Shown one piece after another: positions 34,536 through 47,177 of a stretch of 48,962 bases of DNA (within the stretch, counting starts at the first letter, position 1; each line of letters begins with the position of its first letter). This DNA comes from Gryganskiella cystojenkinii (taxonomy: Eukaryota; Mortierellomycota; Mortierellomycetes; Mortierellales; Mortierellaceae), in NCBI GenBank assembly GCA_015852425.1, contig JAAAIG010000194.1, forward strand, positions 2,141 to 51,102, written 5' to 3'. A program made the position numbers and the translations under genes. The notes beneath the pieces were generated by a model. It was not told the DNA's origin and ran no database searches. It was given only the letters and a program-made list of their open reading frames with translations.

Positions 34536-34934
34536 TTATTCCTCGTGTCCGCCACCACTGGTGTAATTCTGCGTTCTCTTGGGACTGTTGACAACTAAAT
34601 GATCCAGATCTCGTCTCTGGATCGCAGGAGGAGAACCCACTCCAAAAAAAAAAGTAGAATCGCTCCTCGCCAGAGTTCCGGTTCTCCTCGGCAGCTCGAT
34701 GTTGATACTCGACCAGGTGTCAGACATTGGCCAGCAAGAGACCCAAAGTTGATCCATTGTAGAGGAACACCTGGAGCTCCTCGTTCGCGGTCAGTAGCTT
34801 GATCTTAGACTTACCCGCCATACCTGCGACATACACATTCGAGCGAGGTGTGTTCTCCCTGCACTTTCCTCGTCATCCCTATCCTCATGTTCAGAGGCAA
34901 GGCGACGCTTTCCCAAAGACGTGTTCGAGACCAT
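34536..34934 (-). pseudogene. Broken small gene of unknown family
   Basis: Minus strand, start ATG at 34934 (MVSNTSLGKRRLASEHEDRDDEES). A 41-nt intron (34864-34824) would join this to MAGKSKIKLLTANEELQVFL. The frame then meets TGA at 34722-34720, after LGLLLANV, but the same frame continues with protein-like sequence (HLVEYQHRAAEENRNSGEERFY). A run of ten A at 34644-34653 then shifts the frame into RRDLDHLVVNSPKRTQNY and a natural-looking C-terminus. One nonsense change plus one homopolymer slip suggests a recently disabled gene or assembly error. Function unknown. Confidence 0.42.
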
Positions 34935-35473
34935 GAAGGATAATGTATATATTGTGTAGATATGGTAGGAAAGATTAAAGGGTGGAGTGTAGAACAAAAA
35001 GAAAAATCGCGAGTCTACCGAGATCTCTATACAAGAAACGGTTGACCGGGGTTCAAGACGCGACAGCTGTGGTCAAAACTAACGGCCGAAGAGAAAGCCA
35101 AGAGACAGCGTGCATAATTTACAGACAAAGTCTTCGATCTGGACTTCGATAGTGTACTTTGGTCTGAGGCGAGAGAGATGACACACGCTCATTCACTGTG
35201 TGGACACGAACGATGAGTAAGGAACGTTAGGAGTATCTTCGCGGACGCACATGTTGTCTTGTCAATTAAAAGCAAATTCTAAGGTGTCAAACCAAAAGGA
35301 ACAAGATAGGAGAAAAGTTTCGAAGTAAACCCTCGACCCGATGTCTGATCGCACCGATTATCCTTGTGTTGTTGAGATGAGTGATCTCGTGGACAACGCT
35401 ATCGGCAAGGACATGCAACCGCAGCGCCAGCTCCTTTTTTCCTAGCGAGTTAAATCACATCTGATCCTGAACT
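34935..35473. other. Intergenic, no gene recognised
   Basis: No frame with convincing content. A GGTTCAAGAC sequence near 35050 looks like a tRNA B box, but no A box or cloverleaf fits around it. Confidence 0.5.
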
Positions 35474-35803
35474 CTAGAACAGGCCAAAAATCTTACACAA
35501 ATTCTTGCATACCATGATGAACTTCCCTGTCAGCATGTGAGTCCTTGACCGTCGTGTGCGAAACTGCCATTGACCGCCATATCTCATGAAAGAGAAGAGC
35601 AACTTCCTTCGGGCCGAGGGCGCCCCTCGTGCGCCCCTCGTGTGAAAGTAATTCAAGTGCTTGAAATCATTCACTGGCCGCTCTTGCCACCGCTCAAATA
35701 GGTAGAACACCTCGGTATTCGTCTCTATGTTCACGGCATGACCGTACTTGGACCTCAGCTGACGTCCATGGAGTTGGCTCAACACCAGTCCTCTCGCTGC
35801 CAT
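35474..35803 (-). other. Isolated open frame of 109 aa, possible gene relic
   Basis: Open minus-strand frame with balanced amino-acid use (RGLVLSQLHGRQLRSKYGHA, then FYLFERWQERPVNDFKHLNY). A tandem repeat GGGGCGCACGAG/GGGGCGC near 35625-35640 gives RGARGA. No start or splice context stands out, and it lies within a decayed tract. The basic composition and position fit a fragment of a mobile-element protein, but no motif proves it. Confidence 0.25.
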
Positions 35804-36022
35804 ATCCCTGTCTTGGTCGACACTCTGACAGTTGTGGTCGCTCCAACGCAGATACTACCCGTGGTCAAATCAATTGACGATGTCACCATGAGAATGGAGG
35901 TGGCGGTTCCAACTATCAGAATTCTTGTGTTGTCGTGATTCACCACCACAACTGTCATTAACTCCTATCTTGGCAGAACATTATGGATGCGGGGCGTCGT
36001 CTGTACGGCTCCACCTTTAGAA

Positions 36023-36858
36023 TCAAGATGGCGGCCGAGTCACTTTGCAACAAGGCTCTACCAACCTTTCAGCCACTTCAGCGCCATGGGTGCCGCAGTT
36101 GGCTAAAAAGGTGGCAGGATACATATGAGAGTATTTGGAAGGGTCTGTCAACTTACCATGTTGATGGAAAGCGAGCGCCTCGCAAAGCCCCATCGACTCG
36201 CTATTCGCAGTCGTTGTCTTCGGGCGCCTTGATCGGCCGGAATCTCTCTATAGGATCTTCAACGATGCGCTTTGAGGTGACTTGAGAGACCACCAGAATA
36301 CATTTCTTGGCCACGTGTTCACTCACGGCTGACACGACGGAACTGACGATTAACTGGGAAAACTTGTAGTTGCCAACGTCCTCTGACAGTTCGGCCTTGA
36401 AATCGCTGTACACACCTCTTCGTCGTCTGGACCGGCGTCATCGTGTTCCTCGTTGAGATAGAGCGTGGTTGGCTGATGAACTGCCAGGTGAGTTTCTAAG
36501 GAGGCAGGTCTGGGAATAAACCTCGGCATATGGAACACGGCACGCGTACTATTTCTTCTGAATCGTCGTCTTCGCCGTCATCGTCATTATCACTGTTGCT
36601 GTCTATACCCGTGATCTGCTTGAGGTCCACGGTCTCTCTCTTGGTGTTCTCGGCAACAAATCTTGACTGCTGTTCGATCATAGAACTACTCGTCTCGGCA
36701 TTCGTCACGGCTTGGTTATCGTCATCGGTGTCTGATCCAGCAGCAACATTACTTGCACTCTCGTCCGCGCTGCCGCCAACAACAACAAAGAGTTCCCTTT
36801 TTTCTCCTCCTTCTCTTTCTCTCTTCTGGACTTCATCATCAGGCAAACACCTACGCAC
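36023..36858 (-). pseudogene. Decayed gene with a C2H2-like finger and two frameshifts
   Basis: Minus strand. An acidic first part (SDTDDDNQAV, NSDNDDDGEDDDSEE) leads to VPCSICRGLFPDL near 36500; a one-base shift is needed to continue into SLETHLAVHQPTTLYLNEEH, which together have the spacing of a C2H2 zinc finger (C-x2-C, then L-x2-H-x3-H). A second shift, an apparent extra TG near 36412, is needed to enter YSDFKAELSEDVGNYKFSQL and the following 60 residues. Further downstream a GT..AG pair (36154 to 36105 region) would join LCEALAFHQH to ANCGTHGAEVAERL. The family is unknown to me. Confidence 0.4.
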
Positions 36859-36945
36859 TTCTTTTTGCCATTTCTACTCCTTTGCTCTTTATATGTCACC
36901 ATTTTTACTTTTTTTGCCTTCTTTCCGTCGCTCTTTCTCTTGAAT
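36773..36945 (+). repeat. Promoter segment, copy B of a duplication
   Basis: Starts GCCAACAACAACAAAGAGTT and runs through GGACTTCATCATCA, TTGCTCTTTATATGTCACC and TTCCGTCGCTCTTTCTCTTG. The order matches 30854-31050 with indels; TATATAAGG in copy A is TATATG here. Homology stops near 36945 and does not continue into a copy of the coiled-coil gene. Confidence 0.75.
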
Positions 36946-39515
36946 GCCTACCCGATGGTATTATCGGGTACTTTCACGTACAATCAGACGTGAACAAGCC
37001 AGACACGCTGTGAAATTAGCAAGAATGCTGCCGCTAGTCAAAAGCACATATAAGAGGGGGGAAAACGCATTCAGGCACTTACAGGAAGGAAACGACTTTG
37101 AGGACCCCAACTAGGGTCAAATCGTCGGTCTTGACAGCTTTTGGGGCTTGAACATCCTCTGGTTGCCTTTGTTGATATCTGTTCGGTTTCCTTTTCGACC
37201 AAACGCCAAGGGCCAACGGTTGTAAGGTCAAGAGATAGTCGGTTGCAAAGCCAAGACCCAAGAGATGGTCGGTTGCGACAGCGGTCATGGATGCCTTGTC
37301 GTTGACCATGGGCTTCGACATTCGCAGGTTAATGATACCCGAGATCGCGGGTGACGGCTCGTTGGATTCAAATCGTTCGTACAATAACACGCAGGCATAT
37401 TCAAACTGAACGCGAAGTGTCGATGATAGACCGGTGCCTGAGATAAATCGTGTTGAGGAGACTAGGACACTTCTCTCTTTCTGATGAACGATCTGAAATA
37501 AGGTCTCCAGGGTTTCTGAAAAAAGGAACGACTGGGTCTCCTCTTCTTCTTCAGAAATGTCCATGTCAGATTTCCCGCTTAGAGAGCGTTGAAGGACTCG
37601 CGCTTTCTTCAAACGAGACAGTTGTCGCTACTTTGGTGATTGCTGTTAGTGTAATGATGATGCTGGCAATCGGTCATTCTGCGCCGACGATCAGGCTCGT
37701 AGCGATGGTCACGATTTCTTTCTCGATCACGCTGTATGATGGTTGGTACCGACAAGAGAGAAAGAAAAGTATTTTAGATCTGTCTTTTGTTGGATTAATT
37801 GCCGAACGACAAAGAATGCACTGACCTGAATGAAGGTCGACAGCGGCATGGACGAGTTACTCTAAGGTAGCTTTGTGTATGTCAACGAAAACTTACCCAT
37901 CTGAGCAGGTCTTCCTTGCTTTCAGACAAGCGAAACGTTTTTCGTACTAGAAGAAAACATATTCTTACAGTGACAGTCCGACCAAGTTTTTGGCCGCGTT
38001 TTTGTGTTCTCCAGTGCAGGCCTTGTCCTCTTGGATTTGCTTCAAGTGCCCGCTGTATTATATAAGAGCGAGCCGGGTCGTGTCGTTTTGGGTATCTGTC
38101 GGTGTAACCCTCGATATCGAGTAAGTCTGGACAGGGACTCTTTGAGAAGAAACTCGGGATTCGACTTGAGGACCTGAGGACATGAACGATAATGGGCACT
38201 GATCAGAAAGAGGTGGTTGGACAGGTCCAGTGGTCAGTGGTCGAGGAGAGAGTGGAAAGTGGAGTCAACGAGAGCAAACGACGCCCTTATGAACAGAGTA
38301 AAACACGGTCCTTATCGTGACGCAGCTGACCTATCTATATCATTTAATTTGCCTTTTTCATTGTTTTCATTCCTTTCTTCCTTCACGCATGTATTCCAAC
38401 CGTCGTCCTCCCATGTCTATTCCTTAACCCAGCACTTTGGATAATCACCAACACAATCTTCTTTTCAGCAGGGGGAAAACAGTTTGTCGGACGACTAATT
38501 CGGCGTCCTACCTGTCCTATTGGGATAAGTCATTTTTATTGTTCAAGTGGATAATGATAGAGGACTCCTCTTTTTAAAGTTGACATATGGAAAACGGTGC
38601 CACTCGACACATGGGAGATAAGTAAAAATCTACGCTTAAGGAAAAAGCCAAGATATCGCCTTTTTTTTTCTTTTTTTCTTTTGCTTCCTCTCTTGCTCAC
38701 ATCTAGGAGGGCTGATATGTTACGGTGTTTCCAGGGTTTTCCACTTGTCTGTTCAATCTTTCTCACTTTTAGAGTCCCATATCGCCTTCGGCCTACTATC
38801 CTGACCATCAGAAAAATAAAAACATCTGTTGCCCTATGCTTTTCCTGGTCAACGAATGGATGCCAATGTCGACTTTGTGGTCAAAGGCACATGTTGTTTA
38901 TATGTGAGAAATCTTGTCAGAGTCTGAGAACCCCTTGCTCGTATCTCTCTCTATCTTTGCAGTCCTTAGAAACGCCTATGAGCTTCGTCTATCCGACGGA
39001 CGCGTCTCATTTGCCAAAAAAAAAATGGTGTGTTCCGGCGATGACGACGAAAACAAGGCACATGAAATGAACTCATGAACCTCGTCCTGCCCCTTTATTT
39101 TTGTTTGCCCCTCCCCTTCTTCGAATCTGATCTGTCAGGTGCAAGGTGGAATCGTCTGCAGTGGGACTGTGGTTGCACCACGTCCAACCAACCAGCCAGG
39201 GAACAAAGGGGAAAAGAAGGAAAGGAAGAAAGAAAAGGAAGGACTCTCTCTCTTTTTTTGTTTCTGCATCTTTTTACAAAAACCATTCCATCTTTTTTTT
39301 TTTTTTTTCTCAATTCACGATTCTTTCCTTCCTTCCAACGCTCATTTAGGAGTACAAAGTCATTTCGACGGCAACACGAACTTGCTCAAAAACACTCCGA
39401 AACACCGAAATAATTTACGCTCATTTTTCAGGAACGCGGATACTCTCAGTGGCTCAAATCCTTTTGAATAATTCAGGAACCAGCAGCATCCAACAACCTA
39501 CAACAGTCAAAGCAC
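36946..39515. other. Non-coding or decayed tract upstream of myosin
   Basis: No intact gene. A minus-strand frame at 37079-37612 (SSTRFISGTGLSSTLRVQFE, MSKPMVNDKASMTAVATDHL) is protein-like but has no recognisable domain or confirmed start. A second protein-like stretch on the minus strand lies at 37900-38170 (PEFLLKESLSRLTRYRG) and is interrupted by stops. These may be pieces of one decayed gene. From about 39230 the + strand becomes pyrimidine-rich with a long T run (39292-39308); acceptor-like TTTTTCAG at 39425-39432 suggests a 5'-UTR intron before the myosin start. Confidence 0.45.
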
Positions 39516-42500
39516 ATGGCAGAAGTTGTCCGGTCGACGGCCTATAGAGGGGTCGTGGTCGATGCTGTCGCTCAGGCTGCCTTTAACGAGAAGAAGTGGG
39601 TCTGGGTCGAGGACAAGGAGGAAGGTTATCTCTCTGCCTGGGTAGCCAAAGAGTCTGGGGATCAGTACGAGGTCCACCTAAGCAATGGACTGGTAAGGAT
39701 TAGGATAAGTTCTGTCCCTAGCATCACCTATTTCTGCATGTAGACAAGACTCTAAAGCCCTTTTTATTTTGATGCGGTTCGTATTTGTTGTTTCGACTTC
39801 ACTAGGTCAAGACCGTAGACAAGAACCTGACGGGCAAGATGAATCCACCAAAGTTCGACAAAGTCGAGGATATGGCCGACTTGACGTATCTGAACGAAGC
39901 TTCTGTTATCCACAACCTTCGACTGCGCTACCATTCCAACCTCATATATGTAAGTCTCTTTACTGTCTTCTCTACGTAATGCTGAAATGTCGACGGTCAG
40001 CCCTTTTTTCAACACCACGAGAAACAAAAGCCACGAGGACAAGGATTTTGTCTCCTATTTTATTGTTAGACCTGTCTATTGTGGTTTTTTTTACCTCTGT
40101 GCAACGACTTTTATTTTATTTTTCTGGTCTTCGCTCCTTTCCCAGCTTTGAGGGAAAGACGATCCACGAACAGGACAAGAACACTGACATTTGACCCTCT
40201 TTGATATTCTTTTGCGACCTGGCAGACATACTCTGGTCTCTTCTTGGTCGCAGTCAATCCCTATCGTAAACTGGGTATCTATACCGATGAAGTCGTTCTC
40301 GCTTACAGACACAAGAAGAGACACGAGATGGCACCCCACATCTTTGCAGTGTCGGATGCTGCCTACCACGATATGCTCCAGGACCGTGACAATCAGTCGA
40401 TCTTGATTACGTAAGTATTCTTCTTTCCATCGCTTTTATTCGAACGAGCTTGTTATGCGCGTGCCATTATTTCTGAACTGATATTTCTTCCCATATCGCA
40501 GAGGAGAGTCCGGTGCTGGAAAGACAGAAAACACGAAAAAAGTCATCCAATACTTGGCTTCGATCGCCTCAGACAAAGGCAACACGATTGGTCGACTCGA
40601 GGCCCAGATCCTGCAAGCCAATCCAATCCTCGAATCCTTTGGAAACGCACAAACGATCCGGAACAACAATTCTTCTCGCTTCGGTAAATTCATTCGGATT
40701 GAATTCACGTCTGCCGGTCATATCGCCGGTGGTAACATCGAGCGCTATCTCTTTGAAAAGTCTCGTGTCACGTACCAGACCCGCCAAGAGCGAAACTACC
40801 ATGTCTTTTATCAACTCATGGCCGGTGGTCCAGCCGACATTAAAAAGACCCTTTTGCTCGATGGAGGACTGAACGACTATGGGTACGTCAAGAACTCGAA
40901 TCATTCCATCGCTGGTGTCGATGACGGCGAGGATTTCCGGCTCCTTTTAGAGTCCATGGATGTGATGGGTTTCACAAAACAAGAACAACATAACCTGTTC
41001 CGTATCATTGCTGCGATCCTGCACCTCGGCAACATCACCGTGACTCAAGATCGACAAGACCAAGCTCAGTTAAAGGATACCTCGGTTGCCGAAAAGGTCT
41101 GCCATGTGCTCGGAATCCCTCTCTCCGAGTTTGTGAAGGGACTATTGAAACCACGGGTCAAGGCCGGTCGTGAATGGGTTGTCCAGGCAAGAACGGATCA
41201 ACAAGTCCTGTACTCGATCGAGGCTCTGTCCACAGCCCTATATGAGCGTATGTTCGATGCGATCATTGCTAGGATCAACACTGCAATCGATACACCCGGC
41301 AAGAAGTTTACAACCTTTATCGGTGTCCTGGATATTGCTGGTTTCGAGATTTTTGAGGTCAACAGTTTTGAGCAGCTCTGTATCAACTACACGAACGAGA
41401 AGCTCCAGCAGTTCTTCAACCACCACATGTTTGTCTTGGAGCAAGATGAGTACAAGCGCGAGAATATTGAGTGGCAGTACATGGATTTCGGTCAAGACTT
41501 GCAGCCCACCATTCAGTTGATCGAGGATTCTAATGTAATTGATTTTTGATATTTCCAAGTAGAGCTGCTACTATGTTCTAACCTGTTGTTCTACCAGTTG
41601 AATGCTAACGGTGATATTAATTTCGCGCCAATAGCCTATTGGTATCTTGTCCTGCTTGGATGAAGAGTGTGTGGTTCCCAAAGGTACAGACAAGTCCTTC
41701 TTGACCAAGCTCACGAAGCTGTGGAATGGCAAATCTGACAAGTACGAGGCACCCCGGTTCCAAGAAGGCTTTATTCTCCACCATTATGCCGGTAAAGTCG
41801 AGTACAGGACCGATGGTTGGCTTGACAAGAACAAGGATCCCTTGAACGAAAATATTACCCGTCTCTTGGCCCATTCGAGCGAAAAATTTGTTGCCTCACT
41901 CTTTACGGATTATTTGGTTGAGGAAGAAGACTTCACGGTCCGTAACCGCGCCAAGAAGGGAGCCTTCCGTACCGTAGCACAGAGACACAAGGAGCAATTG
42001 CGATCGCTCATGGACCATCTGCACGGTACCAGACCCCACTTTGTCAGATGTATCTTGCCCAATGAAGAGAAACGATCAGGCAAGATTCATGTACCTTTGG
42101 TCTTGGACCAGCTCCGATGCAACGGTGTCCTGGAAGGTATACGTATCTGCAGAGCTGGATTTCCCAACAGGATCTTGTTTGCAGAATTTAGGCAGCGGTA
42201 TGAGATCTTGTCGCCACCGGGATTGATCCCGTCAGGGTATATGGATGGTCGTGTCGCTGCTCAGTCCCTGTTGGAAGCTCTGGAGATGGATAAGACTCAA
42301 TACAGAGTCGGCACAAGCAAAGTCTTTTTCCGCGCCGGCGTGGTATGTTCTCCTCTGTTGGTTAGCAGTATGAAACTCCAAAATGGATCATCTTTTAAAC
42401 TTTTTATTCTAATGTCTTCTATCGAATAGCTCGCTGAACTCGAAGACATCAGGGACCAAAAGCTGTCACAGATCTTTGCCAAGTGCCAAGCCCTTTGCCG

Positions 42501-45500
42501 TGGCTATCTCGCCCGTCGCCACTTGAATCAAAAGATTGACCGGGCCAAGGCCATCAAAATCATTCAACGCAATGCCCGTGTTTACGTTCAACTCCGAGAA
42601 TGGTCCTGGTGGAAGATGTACGTTCGCATCAAGCCTCTCTTGAACGTGACCCGAGTCGCGGAAGAGTTGCGAGAGAACCAAGAAAAAGTCCGTATCCTGG
42701 CCGAGAAGCAGGAGCAGGAGGCCCAGGCAAGACTTCGTCTCGAGGAAGCCAGCCGTGCTCATGAAGCTGAGAAGGCTCGATTGGAGGAGCTTTTGGAGAC
42801 TGAGAGGAACCTGTCCATCGACAATGAGCAGATCCTGATCCGCACCCAGGCTAGGGCCTCGCAGTTGGAAGATCGGGTCCGAGAAATCGAATCTGAACTT
42901 GCTCAGACAGAGGCTCAACTGGAGGAACTCACGCTTGCCAAGGCAGAGGTTTCTTTGTTGTCGAAGCAACTTGAAGAAAAGGTTAGCGATCAAACTGAGG
43001 CCATAGAGAGGCTGGAGAAGGAGCGGTCAACAAGAGAAATCGAGCTCAAGCACGTCCAGACCGCCTGGAACAACGATACCGCAACGGTCCAGAAGCTTGA
43101 GGGTGAGAAACATGCGCTTGAGGCTCGCTTGGAGGAACTTCACAAGGAGGTGGACGAAAAGGATCTGGAGCTCGAGCGGGTTCGTCTCCGCCTCAAGAAC
43201 ACGATCGAGGAACTCGAGTCCAAGATTGAGGCGGTCGAGTCTGAACGATTGGCCTTCAAGAATAAGCACATGGCGGCCGAGACGGAGCTCAAGCAGGCCA
43301 AAGAGCAAGCCCTGGATCTCGGTCGAACTTGCACCAACCAGGAGAAGCAGATTCAGGACAAGTCTGCACGCCTTTCGGCTCTCGAGTCTGAACTTGAGCG
43401 CGAAAAGAACAGTGGCGAGAAACTCAGGCGCGATCTACTCGTGAAGCTACAACAGAACGAAGACGAACTCGAGTCGGAGAGGCACGAGCTCACTAAATTA
43501 GAAAAGATCCGTGCTCGACTCGAGGAGCAACTGGACGAGACCAAACGGACTTTAGAAGCCAAGGGCGATGAGCAGACCAAGCATTCGGAACTTCAAAAGA
43601 TGCGCGAGACCGAACTGATGGGCCTCCGAGAGGAGATCCAGACCCTGCAGGTCGAGTTAGAGGAAAGTCGTAAGCGGTTGTCGAGTCAAGCAGATCAGCA
43701 TCGTCAAGAGATCGAAGAGCTATCACAAGAACATGATACAGTCTCTATGACCAAGAACTCGCTCGAAAAGCAACTGGCGGAGATGCAGTCTCATGTTGCC
43801 CGTCATGTTCAAGTCGTTGACAATTGGCAAAAGACTCTGAAACAGACTACCAATGAATTGCAGGTCTCCAGGAACCGCGAGACGGAGCTCGAATCGGCTT
43901 TGGATCAGGAACGTCTGACCAAGGAGAGTTATCTTCGACAACTTAGCACCGCCAACTCTCGCAATGATGATACCAGTGAGCGGTTGACCCGCTTGGAGCG
44001 CGATAAGGCGTCGAGCCAGAAGCAGATCGAGATTATGCGCGAGGAAATCGAAGAAGAGACCCAACGTCGGAAGCAAGCCGAGTCTGGTCGTCGAGAACTT
44101 GAGCTAGAGTTGGAGGAGCTTCGCAGGGTTCGCGATGAGGACGAGATCTGCAAGGCCGAATTCTCACGCAAAGTCACAACCACGTCTGCAGAGTTGGATG
44201 AGCTCAAGTTCAAATACGAAAACGAAGCTCTGGAACGGACCACAGAATTGGAGGAGGCCAAGAGACGACTCGAAAAGACTGTGGCTGATCTTCAAACCCG
44301 CAACGAGGCTATGGCTCTGTCAGCGACCAATGTCGAAAAGTCCAAGGCTCGCCTGACTGCTGAGGTCGAAGATCTTCGTCATGAACTCGAACGCGATCAT
44401 GCTGTTGCCCGTGCGGCTGAGAAGGCAGCCAAGGCTTTTGAAATCAAGTTGGCGGCCGCGAACGAGCAGATCCAGGTAGCGCAGCACCTGCGTGAGATGG
44501 CCGAGTCCAATGGCCGTAAGCTCCAGACCACACTCGAGAGTCAAAAGGCCGAGATTGAGGAAAAGACTCTGCAGGTTGCGAACCTGGCACGAACCAAGGC
44601 CGAGCTCGACCGCGAACTCGAATCGATCATCAACGAATTTGGTACCAGCGGCAAAAGCGCACATGAAGTTGAGAAGATCAAGCGCAAGTTTGAGATCGAG
44701 ATCCAAGAACTCACGGATGAACTTGAGAAGGAGAGGAGCGCCCGCTACGGTGCTGAGGAGCTCAAGCGCAGGTTCGAAGAGCAGATTACAGAGTCTCGTC
44801 AATCTATGCTTGCGGATATTGAGGCCAGAGATAAGCAGCACGACGACTCCAAGAAGTTACTTCTCGGTGAGGTTGATCAACTCGGTGACGCTCTGCGTGA
44901 AGCTCAGAGAGTGATCAACGAGAACAAGAAGGAGATGAGCAAGCTCCGACAAACGATTGACGATGAGAGTCTGAACCGCAGTAACTCGACCCGTACCGTC
45001 ACCGATATGGAGAAGGCCAAAAAGCGTGCCGAACTTACTCTGCGCGAGTGCAGTGCCAAGCTCGAGGTTGCGTTGAAGGAGCACAAGGAGATGGGCGAGA
45101 TGTCTGCTCGTCATGAACGCAAGGCCAACAACTTGCAGACCGAACTAGAAATTCTGCAAGACGAGAAAGAGACCTTGGATAAGCAGAACAAGCAGTTGGT
45201 GGTCGAAATCGAGAGTCTGCGTCTGGATCTCGATGGTGGTGACGACTCCAAGGCCGGTCTGTCCGAGAAGCTGAGGAAACTCGAGCGCGAGAACAAGCGT
45301 CTCCAGGAGTTGGTAGATGAAGAGGCTGACACGCGCGAGATGATGTTTGCTGCCAAGAAGGGTGATGCCTCTGAACTCGAGTATCTCACGACCAAGGTCC
45401 GAGGTGAAATGGAGGATCGTCTCCAGGGTCTGGAGGAGTCTCGAAAGGCCGCAGTCGCTGCTCAGAGGATCTCTCAATCCGAGTTGGAGAACAAATTGGG

Positions 45501-47177
45501 CGAGATTTCAAACTTGGAGAAACAGCGTAAGACCCTGCAAACCGATTTGGACGATATCAAGGCTCAATTAGAGGCGGAGATTGCAGCCAAGAACGAAGAA
45601 GCTGCTACCAAGCGTAGGATCGCAGCCGAATTGCAAGATCTCCAGATCAAGACCGAGGCTGATGCTGTCAAGATGAACGAACTTCAAGAGTCCCTGCAGT
45701 TGTACAAGGCTAAGGCCGACAGTACGCTCACGAAACTCGAGACTGCGGATTTGGTCCGACTCAAAGCCGAGAAAACCGAGGCATTTGTTCGTATGCAGTT
45801 GCGAGATCTCGAAGAATCCCTTCAGGAAGCGATCGAACATCGTAAGAATGCGGAGGAACGCGCCGCTGCTTACCAGCAACAGATGCGTGAGCTCGAGGAC
45901 AGTGTAGAAGAAGATATCATCACGAATGCGGATCTGACCACGGCCCGTCGTCGCCTGGATGAGGAGCTTGTGTCCGAAAAGGAAAAACATCGCAAGGAGA
46001 TTGAGGAGAACATGGTCAACATGGAATCCGCGAAACGCAAGTACCAGAAAGAGATTCGACAGCTGATGACCGAGATTGAACTTGAAAAGGCTAATATTCA
46101 AAAGATGAGAGATTCGCACCGACAACTCTCAGCTGAATTGCAAGAGGTCAACAACAAGTATGAGGTCGAGATCCGAAGTAGTCAATCCTGGAAGAAAGAT
46201 AAAGAACGTCTGGAGGCCAGGAACAATGACTTAAACCAGTCATACCAGGACCTTTTGGTGGCCCAGGATGACTTACAGGTCCAGATCGTGAGTCTGTTGT
46301 CCCAAGTCCGTGAAGTCCGAGCCGCACTTGACGAGTCTGAATCTGCCAGGGTTGCCCTCGAAAAGACGAAGCGTGGATTAGAACAACGGCTGGATGATGT
46401 TGGCGAACAGTTCCATACCGTGACTCAGAACAAACAGATGGCAGAGAGGATCAAGATGGCGCTGGATCAAGAAGCTGGCGACCTGCGTGAGCGACTGGAA
46501 GAGCAACAGTACATGGTCACTTTGAGCACTGACAAACTTCGCAAGGCGGAGTTGGCTGTTGTTGAAGCCCAGAGTGGACTTGCCAAGGAGAAGGTCATCT
46601 CTGAGGAGAACCAGCGTGCCAGGGTAAGTCGTACCAGTCGGTATTTCGAAGATATAATTCTTTGTTTTGCGAGTTAAGACTGCTGTACCAACATGGCCTG
46701 ATATTTCCTTTCTTTTCTAAATAGGCTGCGCTTGAGAAACAAATCACGGAGTTGAACACCCGTATCGAGGAGCTCGAGACAGCAACACAGGGGAATGGCA
46801 AGAGTATCCTCCAACAGAAGCTCGATGAAAAGTCCACGCTCTTGGACGCTGAAATCCGTAACCGTCAAGAGGCCCTTCGAGTCCAACGGCGATCCGAACG
46901 AATGGTCCGAGATCTTCAACATCAAATGTTGGAGCGAGACAAATTGAAGGCCCGTCAAGAGGAGGATGCGGTGAAGATGGAGCAAAAGGTCAAGGCACTT
47001 AGACAACGAGTCGAGGATCTGGTCATGGCCGAGAATAACCTGACGATCGCGAAGCGCAAAGCCGAAAGAGAGAGTATGGAGAGCAAAGAGAAGAGTGTGA
47101 GATTGGAGCGGGAGGTGGAAAAGTTGAGGGCCAAGATCGAGACGCATGGAGAGGTCCAACAGATCCCTGTTTCATGA
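39516..47177 (+). CDS. MYO2: Myosin II heavy chain
   Basis: Two-headed conventional myosin that drives the cytokinetic actomyosin ring. The symbol is the S. pombe style name (S. cerevisiae MYO1 is the counterpart). Seven exons join in frame: 39516-39692, 39806-39949, 40226-40410, 40502-41534, 41635-42342, 42430-46623, 46725-47177, giving 2297 aa. The N-terminal SH3-like domain ([18 protein letters not shown]) is followed by the motor: P-loop GESGAGKT at 170-177, switch [10 protein letters not shown], switch II DIAGFE at 446-451, actin-binding [11 protein letters not shown], and the SH2/SH1 helix [13 protein letters not shown]. The converter leads to a neck with two IQ-like motifs ([27 protein letters not shown]). 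From about residue 822 to the end the protein is one long heptad-repeat coiled coil with no globular tail, which excludes classes I, V and the chitin-synthase myosins. One exon of 4.2 kb carries most of the rod. Confidence 0.95.

Noticed and set aside
35040..35070. tRNA B-box-like GGTTCAAGAC
   Set aside because: No A box, acceptor stem or cloverleaf can be formed with the flanking sequence.
42466..46125. Several minus-strand open frames opposite the myosin rod
   Set aside because: The coiled-coil coding bias of the plus strand leaves Leu/Ser-rich open frames on the other strand.
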